A DNA stretch of 64,000 nt from Myxococcales bacterium (GTDB lineage Bacteria > Myxococcota_A > Polyangia > Haliangiales > Haliangiaceae). This document shows positions 35,577-43,417 of the stretch, in pieces. The position numbers and the translations under genes are program-made. The first letter of the stretch is position 1; every line of letters begins with the position of its first letter. Under the pieces are notes generated by a model, which saw nothing but the letters and a program-made list of their open reading frames with translations, did no database searches and was not told the origin of the DNA. The DNA lies in assembly GCA_016707895.1 (NCBI GenBank), contig JADJGV010000034.1:434001-498000 (forward strand), in the 5' to 3' direction.

Positions 35577-36032
35577 ATGCTCGTCCCCGGCCAGCCCGCG
35601 CCGCTGTTCCGCGTCGCCACCGACGATGGCGGGGCGCTGGCGCTGGCCGACCTGCGCGGCCAGCGCGTGCTCCTGTGGTTCTACCCCGAGGCCGACACCC
35701 CGGGTTGAACGGTGCAGGGCAACGGGCTCCGTGATCGAGCCCGGGAGTTCGCCGCCGCCGGCTGCGTCATCGTCGGCGTCAGCTTCGACGCGGTGGCCAA
35801 GAACCACGCGTTCGCGCGCAAGCTCGACCTGCCGTTCGCGCTGGCGTGCGACGAGGCCAAGCAGGTCGGCGCCGCCTACGACGCGATCGAGCCCGACGGC
35901 GAGGACGCCGGCTGGCCGCGCCGGATCTCGTTCCTGATCGATCGCGACGGGACGATCGCGCGGGTGTACTGGCCGGTCGACGTCCACGCCCACGCGGCGA
36001 TCGCGCTGGCCGATCTCGCGACGCTGGGGTGA
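35577..36032 (+). CDS. Selenocysteine-containing peroxiredoxin (BCP/PrxQ-like), UGA read through at codon 44
   Basis: Reading through the in-frame TGA at 35706-35708 gives a 151-residue peroxiredoxin of normal BCP/PrxQ length. N-terminal MLVPGQPAPLFRVATDDGG leads to RVLLWFYPEADTPG, then U44, TVQGNGLRDRAREF, VIVGVSFD and RRISFLIDRDGTIARVYWPV. In the family the stretch reads YPKxxTPGCT, and the Cys is the peroxidatic residue; UGA takes exactly that place, with the active-site Thr (T41) kept. The frame is open on both sides and a SECIS-like hairpin follows. The usual Cys five residues later is Asn 49; C63 and C91 are the only other cysteines. It would reduce H2O2 or alkyl hydroperoxides. The alternative is a recent Cys-to-stop pseudogene (TGC to TGA). 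Confidence 0.82.
35723..35743 (+). promoter_or_regulatory. Candidate bacterial SECIS hairpin
   Basis: Downstream of the UGA, CGGGCTC (35723-35729) and GAGCCCG (35737-35743) form a perfect 7-bp stem with the 7-nt loop CGTGATC. The apical loop starts 21 nt after the UGA and has G as its second base. Both points agree with the bacterial SECIS consensus as I recall it: loop about 16-37 nt after UGA, and a G among the first two loop bases. Confidence 0.7.
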
Positions 36033-36045
36033 GCCCCCGGCGCGG

Positions 36046-37164
36046 TCACGGCGGCGGCGCGCACTCGGCGCCGCGGCCGAGCTGGCGCAGCGCGCGGCAG
36101 CGGAGGGCGCGGGTGTCGGCGATCAGCGCGTGGGCCGGCCAGCGCGCGAGCATCTGATCGGCGCGGGCCAGCGCCGCCTCGGGGGCCGCGCGGGCGTCGA
36201 GCTCGATCCGGATCGCCTCGACCAGCGCGATCGGCGACCACGTGGGATCGCCGGCGGCGGCGATGTCGAGACACGCGCTCAGCGCGGCGTCGGCGTGGCC
36301 CTGCGCGCGCAGCAGCCGGGCCCGGCGCCAGCGCTCGACCAGCGGCACGGGCGCGGTGGGCGCGTCCGCCGCGGCGTCGATCGGCGGCGTGACCGCGGCG
36401 GGATCGCGCGGGGCGGCCGCGGCGACGGCGGCGTCGGCGGCGGGGGGCGGTGGGGGCGACGGGGCGGCCGCGTCGGACGCGGTGGCCTCGGGCCCGGCGG
36501 CGTCGGGGGCGCGCGCGATCGGGGTGGTGGAGTCGCGCGCGGTGGCGTCGGGCGCGAGCGCGCGCGGCGCTGGCAGCGCGAGCAGCTGGGTCGCGGCGAC
36601 GGCGCCGAGGGCCCGGCCGCCGGGCCCGTCGGGCCACCACGCGCCCGCCGCGACCGCGTGGGCGCCGTCGGCGGCGATCACCTGCACCGTGCCTTCGTGG
36701 ACGCGCACGGTCGCCCCGCGGTCATCGACCGCGACGGTGAACACCGTGCCGGTCGCCGTCGCCTCGACGTCGGCGCCGCGCAGCGCCAGCCGGTGCGGGC
36801 GAGCGCCGGGCCACAGCCGCGCGGTGACCGCGCCGCGCTCGACCACCACGACGGTGCGCTCGTCGTCCGCGGCCGCCACCGCGTAGCGCCCGCCGGGCGA
36901 GACCGCGATCGCCACGCGGTCGCCGATCGCCACCACCGCCGCGGGCGGGGCGGCGCGGCGCGGCCACGCCAGCAGCACCACCGCGGCGAGCGCGAGCGCG
37001 AGGCCGGCGCCGGCCGCGATCCCGGGCCACCACGGGCGGTGCGCGACCGCAGGTGCGTGCGCGGCCCGCGCGGCGGCGGCCACCGCCGCGACCGCCAGCT
37101 CCGGACGCACCTCGGCCTGGCGCGCGCGCGCCAGCAGGTGATCGAGGTCGGGCCCGGCGCTCAC
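36046..37164 (-). CDS. FecR-like anti-sigma/regulatory membrane protein
   Basis: The 372-residue product has a short cytoplasmic N-terminus (LDHLLARARQAEVRPELAVA) and one membrane helix (about 47-67, GIAAGAGLALALAAVVLLAW). The periplasmic FecR-like beta domain (about 75-190) contains GRYAVAAADDERTVVVVERG and TATGTVFTVAVDDRGATVRVHEGTVQV. A long Ala/Pro/Asp linker leads to a C-terminal helical TPR-like part (about 285-360). GTG 37164 overlaps the stop of the sigma-factor gene (GTGA), so the two are coupled, typical of an ECF sigma and its cognate anti-sigma. The signal sensed is unknown. Confidence 0.88.
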   Translation of the reverse strand: MSAGPDLDHLLARARQAEVRPELAVAAVAAAARAAHAPAVAHRPWWPGIAAGAGLALALAAVVLLAWPRRAAPPAAVVAIGDRVAIAVSPGGRYAVAAADDERTVVVVERGAVTARLWPGARPHRLALRGADVEATATGTVFTVAVDDRGATVRVHEGTVQVIAADGAHAVAAGAWWPDGPGGRALGAVAATQLLALPAPRALAPDATARDSTTPIARAPDAAGPEATASDAAAPSPPPPPAADAAVAAAAPRDPAAVTPPIDAAADAPTAPVPLVERWRRARLLRAQGHADAALSACLDIAAAGDPTWSPIALVEAIRIELDARAAPEAALARADQMLARWPAHALIADTRALRCRALRQLGRGAECAPPP

Positions 37165-37751
37165 TGGTCCACCTCGGTTAGTGGCGTCGGGGCGGCTGGC
37201 GTCGTCAAAGATTCGTCACCGCGCCGCGCGAGGTACGCCTCCAGCTCGGCCCGCGCGTGGCGGAAGCGGCTGGCCGCGGTGTTGGCGAAGGTGCCGAGCG
37301 CGCGCCCGGCCTCGGCCGCCGTCAGCTCGAAGATCCCCATCAGCACGAAGGCCTCGCGCTTCTTCGGGTCGAGCGCCGCCAGCGCTCGCCGCATCACCGC
37401 CAGCTCGGCGGCGCCGGCCTGGTCGACGTCGAACACCGCGACCTCGACGTCCTCGCCGCCCCCCGGGTGGCGCGCGTCGCGGCGACGCTGGCGCCGGGCG
37501 GTGCGCATCGCGATCGTGATCGCCCAGGTGCGCGGGCTGGCGTCGCCGCGGAACCCGGGCAGGGCGCGGTGCAGCGCGATCATCGTCTCCTGGACCGCGT
37601 CGTCGACCGCGGGGCCGGCGCCGAGGATGAAGTGGATCTGCTTGCGGACGACGACGTACAGCGCGCGCAACAGCTCGGTGGTCGCGGCCGCGTCGCCGGC
37701 CTGCGCCCGCCGCGCGAGCGCCGCGAGCTGTTCGGTCGGGACCGGCGCCAT
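37161..37751 (-). CDS. ECF RNA polymerase sigma factor
   Basis: The 196-residue product has region 2 (about 40-95, ALYVVVRKQIHFILGAGPAVDDAVQETMIALHRALP-type; the VDDAVQET part is the conserved region 2.1/2.2 core) and RTWAITIAMRTARRQRRRD. A region 4 helix-turn-helix follows (about 125-185, LAVMRRALAALDPKKREAFV, then ELTAAEAGRALGTFANTAAS). ATG 37751 starts just before the conserved domain, and TACACC lies 6 nt upstream on the minus strand. It is coupled to the FecR-like gene, which would restrain it. Autoregulation is likely but not shown. Confidence 0.92.
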   Translation of the reverse strand: MAPVPTEQLAALARRAQAGDAAATTELLRALYVVVRKQIHFILGAGPAVDDAVQETMIALHRALPGFRGDASPRTWAITIAMRTARRQRRRDARHPGGGEDVEVAVFDVDQAGAAELAVMRRALAALDPKKREAFVLMGIFELTAAEAGRALGTFANTAASRFRHARAELEAYLARRGDESLTTPAAPTPLTEVDQ

Positions 37752-37844
37752 GGCGGTGGTGTATGACCCACGCGCCGGCCGCGATCGAGCGCCGCGCCCA
37801 AGATTGTTTGACGAGCCCGGGCGCGGGCCGGCCACTCAACGACC

Positions 37845-38726
37845 ATGAAGCTCGTGCCTGTCCTCGCCGCCCTGCTGGCGGCCCCGGCGATCGCGATCGC
37901 GCAGCCGGCCGCGCCGGCGCCGCCCGGCCCCCCGGCCTCGCCGCGCGAGGCGTTCCTCGAGCAGCGGGTGCTCGAGGAGCTCGCCGCCGACGGCCTCGTC
38001 CTGGCGCGGCTGGGCGTCGCGCTGGCGCTGACGCCCGACGGTGACGCGCTGGTGGTCGCGCTGGTCGATCCCGCGACCGGCCAGGCGCGCGCGTCGACCC
38101 GGCTGCCGCAGGTGCCGGCCGATCGCGACGCCGCGGTCGCGACCGTGACCCAGGTCGCCGCCACGCTGGCCACCCAGTTCGCCGCGGCGGCGCCGCCGGC
38201 GGGGCCCGCGGCCTCGCTCGCGCCGCCGGTCGAGCCCCCCGCGCCGGCCCGCGACGCGCTGCGGATCCCGCGGCGGCTGGTCGCGCTCGAAGGCGGGATG
38301 ACCTCGTCGGACTTCTGGAGCGCGGGCGTCGCCGCCTACCCGATCCCGGCGATCGCGATCGAAGGCTGGATCGGGCCGACCGCGCTGTGGGCCACGCGCG
38401 GCTTCGCCGTCGCGTACACCCATCCGGTCCATCGTTGGCGGCAGCGGTCGACCACGCTGCGCGGGGGCGTCGCCGGCGTCGCCGAGCTCCGCGTCGGCGG
38501 CGGCCTCGGGCTCAAGACGTTCTCGTCGTGCGTGTTCTTCTGCGTCGACGGCGACGCGGTCGACGCGTTCGCCCGGGTCGAGGCGATCAAGTTCTTCACG
38601 CCGCACGTCGGCGGGCAGATGGTGCTCGACGCCGGCGTCAGCCGGATCGATCCCGACGACGAGGGCGCGGCCGCCGAGCTGTACCCGTTCGTCGGCTTCC
38701 GCGTGGGCCTGGTCTTCGGCCGGTGA
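37845..38726 (+). CDS. Exported protein of unknown function
   Basis: The 293-residue product has a signal peptide (LVPVLAALLAAPAIAIAQ), a helical region with LARLGVALALTPDGDALVVALV, and a Pro/Ala linker at about residue 115-140. The beta-rich C-terminal half (about 145-293) looks like an outer-membrane beta-barrel or beta-sandwich, closing with FRVGLVFGR. It is divergent from the ECF sigma gene across 93 bases and so may be a target of that sigma factor, which is inference. I recognise no named family. Confidence 0.72.
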   Translation: MKLVPVLAALLAAPAIAIAQPAAPAPPGPPASPREAFLEQRVLEELAADGLVLARLGVALALTPDGDALVVALVDPATGQARASTRLPQVPADRDAAVATVTQVAATLATQFAAAAPPAGPAASLAPPVEPPAPARDALRIPRRLVALEGGMTSSDFWSAGVAAYPIPAIAIEGWIGPTALWATRGFAVAYTHPVHRWRQRSTTLRGGVAGVAELRVGGGLGLKTFSSCVFFCVDGDAVDAFARVEAIKFFTPHVGGQMVLDAGVSRIDPDDEGAAAELYPFVGFRVGLVFGR

Positions 38727-38767
38727 CGCCGCCGCCGGGGAGTCTCGTCGACCGCCCCTGCCGTGGT

Positions 38768-39274
38768 TCAGCTCAGCGGCAGGTGGCCGATGAACACCGT
38801 CTTGCCGAGCTCGACCCCGTTGTTGCGCAGGATCGAGTACGCGGTGACGAGGTGGAAGTGGAAGTTGGGCAGTGCGAGGTGGTCGAGGTAGTCGCCGCCG
38901 CGCATGCCCTTGCCGCCCATCCACTCGTGGGCGCAGCGCCGCTCCTCGGCGCCGACGAAGTCCTCGCGCGAGAAGCTCGCGAGGTAGTCCTTGCAGGTGC
39001 GGATGCGCTGCCGAAGCTCGGCCAGGGTCTTCTCGGTGTCGGGGTGCGACGGCGGCGCCTTGCCGGTCAGCTTGGCGACCGTGTACTTGGCCTGGTCGCA
39101 CGCGGCCTGGATCTGCCCGCGCAGCGGGTACTGATCGAGCGCGAGGCGGCTCTCGACCCACAGCTCGGGATCGAACTTCTTGGCCTCGGCGTGGGCGACC
39201 GCGCGATCGATCCAGCCCTCGAGGTTGGTCAGGTACTTGGTGAAGATCGGGACGGTGGCGTCGTAGAGGTTCAT
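38768..39274 (-). CDS. DUF1993 family (DinB-like) protein
   Basis: The 168-residue product begins MNLYDATVPIFTKYLTNLEG. It carries the DUF1993 features WVESRLALDQYPLRGQIQAA, HEWMGGKGMRGGDYLDHLAL and the C-terminal LPNFHFHLVTAYSILRNNGV. DUF1993 is a DinB-like helical-bundle family of unknown function, sometimes with metal-binding His residues; H in HFH and HLV could act this way. ATG 39274 is supported by a TAGCAT box 7 nt upstream. It is divergent from the ferredoxin gene. Confidence 0.9.
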   Translation of the reverse strand: MNLYDATVPIFTKYLTNLEGWIDRAVAHAEAKKFDPELWVESRLALDQYPLRGQIQAACDQAKYTVAKLTGKAPPSHPDTEKTLAELRQRIRTCKDYLASFSREDFVGAEERRCAHEWMGGKGMRGGDYLDHLALPNFHFHLVTAYSILRNNGVELGKTVFIGHLPLS

Positions 39275-39281
39275 CGCGGCG

Positions 39282-39287
39282 ATGCTA
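39282..39287 (-). promoter_or_regulatory. -10-like TAGCAT before the DUF1993 gene
   Basis: TAGCAT on the minus strand ends 7 nt before ATG 39274; the same hexamer precedes the membrane-protein gene at 23332. Confidence 0.5.
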
Positions 39288-39332
39288 CGCCCGATCGTCG
39301 CGCCGGCGGGCGCGCAAGCCAAGGGCCTGCGC

Positions 39333-39338
39333 TACGGT
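39333..39338 (+). promoter_or_regulatory. -10-like TACGGT before the ferredoxin gene
   Basis: TACGGT ends 6 nt before GTG 39345. It favours this GTG over an in-frame upstream start at 39282 that overlaps the divergent DUF1993 promoter. Confidence 0.5.
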
Positions 39339-39344
39339 GGCGCG

Positions 39345-39698
39345 GTGGACGACGCCGAGCTCCCGCGCAGCAAGGACCCCGCCAAGGCGCGCCGCGCCGC
39401 TGCCGATCCGGCCCGGCCCGGCGAGCGCTGCAGCGCGCCGGCGGGCACGTACCTGCCGGTGATCGATCACGCCCGCTGCGAGGGCAAGCGCGCCTGCGTG
39501 CAGGTGTGCCCGTACGGCGTGTTCGAGGTGCGGCGCATCGACGACGCTGACTTCGCGAGGCTCGGGATGCTGGCCAAGCTGAAGAGCGTCGCCCACCGCC
39601 GGCAGACCGCGTACGCGGTCGCCGCCGACGCCTGCCGCGGGTGCGGGCTGTGCGTCGTGGCGTGCCCCGAGGACGCGATCACGCTGACGCGGCGGTGA
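39345..39698 (+). CDS. Two-cluster ferredoxin-type protein with an altered first cluster
   Basis: The 117-residue product has two cluster motifs. The C-terminal one, CRGCGLCVVACP, is a complete CxxCxxCxxxCP 4Fe-4S site. The N-terminal one reads CEGKRACVQVCP, where the second cysteine is Lys (CxxKxxCxxxCP), so it may hold a 3Fe-4S cluster or another arrangement. Segments such as YGVFEVRRI and EDAITLTRR are typical of ferredoxins with this spacing. An N-terminal basic stretch is unassigned. It would carry electrons for an unidentified oxidoreductase; none is adjacent. Confidence 0.88.
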   Translation: MDDAELPRSKDPAKARRAAADPARPGERCSAPAGTYLPVIDHARCEGKRACVQVCPYGVFEVRRIDDADFARLGMLAKLKSVAHRRQTAYAVAADACRGCGLCVVACPEDAITLTRR

Positions 39699-39701
39699 GC
39701 C

Positions 39702-42700
39702 TCAGCGGCGCCAGTCGTTGCGGGCGCCGACCGGGCCCGGCCACTCGGTCGCCGCCCAGGCGCGGAGGTCGTCGACGTAGCCGGCGCGGACGCCGGTGAT
39801 CGCGCGCAGCAGCGGCACCGTCAACCACAGGTCGTGCGCGTGGGTGAGGCTGCCCGTCGGGAACCAGGTGTCGGACGGCCCCGGCGTGGTCACGGCCGCG
39901 AGGTCGGTCTCGGCCAGATCGAGCTTCCACCAGGTCTCGCGGTCGTTGTCCGTATCGGGCTGGAAGCGCGGCCACGTGTAGCCGACCACCTCGAAGCCGT
40001 CGGTCACGTCGTCGAAGGCGATCAGGAACGCCTCGGTCACCTTGGCGCGGAGCTGCGGCTCGGCCACGTCGAGGTGGTCGAGCTCGGTGAGCAGCTCGAC
40101 GCGGTCGACGCGGCCGCGCCAGTTGGAGACCAGCAGCCGCGGGCTCACCTCGCGCATGGACCAGCCGGTCAGCGCCGCGCCCTTGCCGTTGTCGCGCATC
40201 TGGTACGCCTTCATCATCGTCGCGAGGTAGCGGACCGGCTCCCACGGCGACGGACAGGCGACCTGGCACACGCTGCCGGTCGCGGTCAGCGTGGCGCGGG
40301 GCAGGTCGTCGACGTGGATCAGCGCGTACGGCCAATCGACCGGATCGACCGACGACGTCGTCGTGACGCTGGGGTGCCGGTTGCGCGCCCCCGCGTTGAG
40401 GATCATCTGCAGGTGGTACCAGGCGGTCGAGTCGTAGTCGCCCTTGAGCGGTCCTTGCGCCGCGTCGACGATCGTCGCCGGGCAGGCCACCGTCGCGCAG
40501 ACGTCGTGGTTGGCGTTGAGCGCGAGCTGCGGATCGAAGTCGTTGCGGTCGGCGGCCATGATGTGCGGCGCCAGCGGGAACACGACCTGGTGCGCCGCCA
40601 TCGGCCACGACAGCACCTCGCCGTCGACCTGGACGATCGGCGGCGGCGTCACGAACACCTGGCGACCGAGGCCCTCGAGCTGGTTGGCCTGCAGCTGCTC
40701 CCAGTACTTGACCGCGATCCACTGCGCGAGGCTGCGCTTGGCCAGCTCCATGCTGGTGCCGCGCAGCACCGCGGCGTCGAGCGTCGGGCTGCGCGTGGCG
40801 CGGTAGTTGGTGCCGTCGTCGGGACAGGCCTGGCCGGCGGCGGCGGCGCTGTTCATCCAGGTGCACTCGGCGCCGACGAACTGCTGCGCGGTCTCGGTCA
40901 GCGTGCCGAGCGCGTAGGGCAGGGCGGCCACCGCCACCGGGTCGCCGCGATCGAGCGCGGCCAGCTGCGCGGCGAGCGTCGCGTAGGCCTGGGCCGGGTT
41001 GGTGCTGCCGGCGATGCGACAGGTGGCGCCGTACAGCGTCACCAGCGCCGGGGCCGCGCCGGCGATCGTCACGACCACATCGTCGGCGCCGTCGCGATCG
41101 ACGTCGGCGACCGCCAGCTTGCCCGGGGGGCCGGCCAGCGGCTGCACCAGCGGCGCGGTGAAGGCGCCGTGGCCGTCGCCGTGCAGCACGACGATCGCGT
41201 TGGCGGTGCGCCGCGCGATCACCACGTCGAGGTCGTGGTCGTCGTCGACGTCGCTGAGCGCGACGTCGGCCGCCGGGCCGCCGATCGCGCTGGGCGCCGC
41301 CACGCTGAAGCCGGTCGTGGTGCGGCGCACCAGCGTCAGCGATCCGCCTGCGCCGGCGTTGGCGACCACCAGCTCGGGCTGGCCGTCGCCGTCGACGTCG
41401 CCGACCGCGACCGCCTGGGGGCTGGTGCCGGCGCCGACGCCGATCGTGATCGCGGCGGCGAAGCCACCGTTGCCCAGGCCGGGCAGGACCCGCACCTGGT
41501 TGGCGCTGGCGTTGACGACCACGACGTCGAGCAGACCGTCGCCGGTGACGTCGGCCGCGGCGAGATCGACCGGGTTGGCGCCACCGGCGATCGGCTGCGC
41601 GGCGCCGAGCGCGCCGTTGGCGCCGAGGTGGATGGCGGTGAGGTTGGCGGCCGTGGCCGCCGCGACCACGTCGAGCGCGCCGTCGCCGTTCCAGTCGCCG
41701 GTGGCCAGCGCCTGGGGAGCGCCGACGGTGGCGCGCGCGGCGCCGGGGCCGAAGCTCCCGTGGCCGTCGCTGGGCAGGCTCCACAGCGCGCCCGGCAGCG
41801 CGCTGGCCCCGACGATCAGGTCGTCGTCGCCGTCGCCGTCGAGATCGCCGGAGGTGCCGACCGAGGGGCTGATCGCCGGCTGCGCGACGTAGATGGTCTG
41901 CGCGCCGCCGAGCCCGGCGCTGCCGCCGCGCACCAGCCACAGCCGCAACGCCGACGGCAGCGCGACCAGCGCGTCGAGGTAGCCGTCGTGGTCGACGTCG
42001 CGCACGTCGAGGCCGCCGGGCGCGCCGAGCAGCGCGGTCGTCGACGTGCGGGCCGCGTCGAACCCGCCGGTGCCGGCGTCCCACGCGCACGCGCCCCACA
42101 GATCGAGCGGGTGGATCTCGGGCAGCCACGCGTTCCAGTCGGGGAGCTGGATCGCGGTCGGGAGCTGGCGGAGGTTGGTGGTGCGCGCCGGCAGCGGCGT
42201 GGTGGCGATGCCGCGGACGTTGTCGGCCATCCGCTGCGGATCGGCGAAGCCGTCGGGGAACAGCTGCGGCAACAGCGCCCCGGTCTCGGGCTGCACGGCG
42301 TCGACGCCGGCGCCGGCGGCCCAGCCGGCGAGCGCGTCGGGATCGGGGCCGGCCGCGAGGTTGCCGTCGAGGCCCGGGCCGGGCTGGTACGGCGGGTTCC
42401 ACGGGCGGCCCAGCCGCGGCGCGGCGTGGTCGCGGATGTACGACGCGATCTGCTCACCCTGATCGCGGGTGAGGCCGTGGAACACGGCGCGGCCGATGAT
42501 CGACGCGTTCGAGAACGCGAAGTACTCCAGGTCGCGGCCGTCCTCGGCGTGGCAATCGGCGCACGCGGCGACGATCCGATGGCGGGTCGGCTGCGAGTCG
42601 CTCCACAGCAGATCGCGCCGCCGCCACAGCGCCTCGCCGGCGGCGATCTCGGCCGGCCGCGGCGCGGCCCACGCGTCGGGGTCGTCGACCGCGAACGCCG

Positions 42701-43289
42701 GCAAGAGGTCGGTCCCGGCGCTCGCGGCCCCGGCGCCGGTGCGCAGGTTGAGCTCGGTGATGCGGTAGCCCGAGCCGGCGCCGTCGGTGCCGTTCCAGCG
42801 CAACTCGAGCGTGTGATCGCCGGCGGCGCGGCACGCGGCCCCGGTGCACGACAGGGCGAGCGGGACCAGCATGCGCACGGTGCGGAAGCCACCGCCGATG
42901 CCGCCGTAGACGCCGTCGAGGCCGATCGGCAAGACGTGGGCGTTGTCGAGGTCGACCCAGGCGCCGCCGTCCCAGCGCACCGACGCCTCGGCGCCGCCGG
43001 TGTAGCCGTCGCGGCGGGCCAGGCCGTGCCCGCGCAGGTACAGCGCGGCGTCGTTGGGCGCGGCGGCGTCGAGGTGGATGGTCCGCGCGACCACGGCGGC
43101 CGGGTCGGCGAGGCCGGTGTTGTTGAGGCCCTCCGGCGTGGTCGGCATGACCTCGATCGGCAGCGTCACGGGGAGCGGCGTGCCGGCGTCCGGCGTGACC
43201 AGGGCGGATGGCGCGGTGGGGTCGGGGTCGACGCACGCCAGCGTCGCGCCGGCGGCGGCGAGCAAGAACCAGGTGGGACGAAGCAGCAT
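39702..43289 (-). CDS. Cytochrome c-type lipoprotein with FG-GAP/VCBS propeller
   Basis: The 1195-residue product has a lipoprotein signal (LLAAAGATLAC, Cys 19) and a beta-rich domain to about 190. A single heme c site follows, C243xxC246H247 (CADCHAEDGRDLEYFAFSN). Then come FG-GAP/VCBS-type repeats (about 430-740: DVDHDGYLDALVALPS, DLDGDGDDDLIVG, DWNGDGALDVVAA, DVTGDGLLDVVVV, DVDGDGQPELVVA), the Ca-binding loops of a beta-propeller. A long C-terminal region (about 740-1195) ends near PVGARNDWRR. The propeller appears to be inserted into a cytochrome-type protein. It is likely an outer-surface electron-transfer or binding protein; the partner is unknown. Confidence 0.87.
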   Translation of the reverse strand: MLLRPTWFLLAAAGATLACVDPDPTAPSALVTPDAGTPLPVTLPIEVMPTTPEGLNNTGLADPAAVVARTIHLDAAAPNDAALYLRGHGLARRDGYTGGAEASVRWDGGAWVDLDNAHVLPIGLDGVYGGIGGGFRTVRMLVPLALSCTGAACRAAGDHTLELRWNGTDGAGSGYRITELNLRTGAGAASAGTDLLPAFAVDDPDAWAAPRPAEIAAGEALWRRRDLLWSDSQPTRHRIVAACADCHAEDGRDLEYFAFSNASIIGRAVFHGLTRDQGEQIASYIRDHAAPRLGRPWNPPYQPGPGLDGNLAAGPDPDALAGWAAGAGVDAVQPETGALLPQLFPDGFADPQRMADNVRGIATTPLPARTTNLRQLPTAIQLPDWNAWLPEIHPLDLWGACAWDAGTGGFDAARTSTTALLGAPGGLDVRDVDHDGYLDALVALPSALRLWLVRGGSAGLGGAQTIYVAQPAISPSVGTSGDLDGDGDDDLIVGASALPGALWSLPSDGHGSFGPGAARATVGAPQALATGDWNGDGALDVVAAATAANLTAIHLGANGALGAAQPIAGGANPVDLAAADVTGDGLLDVVVVNASANQVRVLPGLGNGGFAAAITIGVGAGTSPQAVAVGDVDGDGQPELVVANAGAGGSLTLVRRTTTGFSVAAPSAIGGPAADVALSDVDDDHDLDVVIARRTANAIVVLHGDGHGAFTAPLVQPLAGPPGKLAVADVDRDGADDVVVTIAGAAPALVTLYGATCRIAGSTNPAQAYATLAAQLAALDRGDPVAVAALPYALGTLTETAQQFVGAECTWMNSAAAAGQACPDDGTNYRATRSPTLDAAVLRGTSMELAKRSLAQWIAVKYWEQLQANQLEGLGRQVFVTPPPIVQVDGEVLSWPMAAHQVVFPLAPHIMAADRNDFDPQLALNANHDVCATVACPATIVDAAQGPLKGDYDSTAWYHLQMILNAGARNRHPSVTTTSSVDPVDWPYALIHVDDLPRATLTATGSVCQVACPSPWEPVRYLATMMKAYQMRDNGKGAALTGWSMREVSPRLLVSNWRGRVDRVELLTELDHLDVAEPQLRAKVTEAFLIAFDDVTDGFEVVGYTWPRFQPDTDNDRETWWKLDLAETDLAAVTTPGPSDTWFPTGSLTHAHDLWLTVPLLRAITGVRAGYVDDLRAWAATEWPGPVGARNDWRR

Positions 43290-43417
43290 CCGCGCCGGTA
43301 CAGCAAGCGACGCGCCAGGCCGCGGCAGGGCGCGCGTCGCGCTGTCGCGGGGTCACTGGTACCTCGACGTCCCGCCGACCCGCCGGCTGGGATCAGGCGG
43401 TGCCAGCGCCGGGCCGA

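Noticed and set aside
35706..35708. The TGA as a real stop, leaving a truncated peroxiredoxin
   Set aside because: The frame, length and conserved motifs continue immediately, the stop is exactly at the catalytic Cys, and a SECIS-like hairpin follows. I keep pseudogene as an alternative but consider readthrough more likely.
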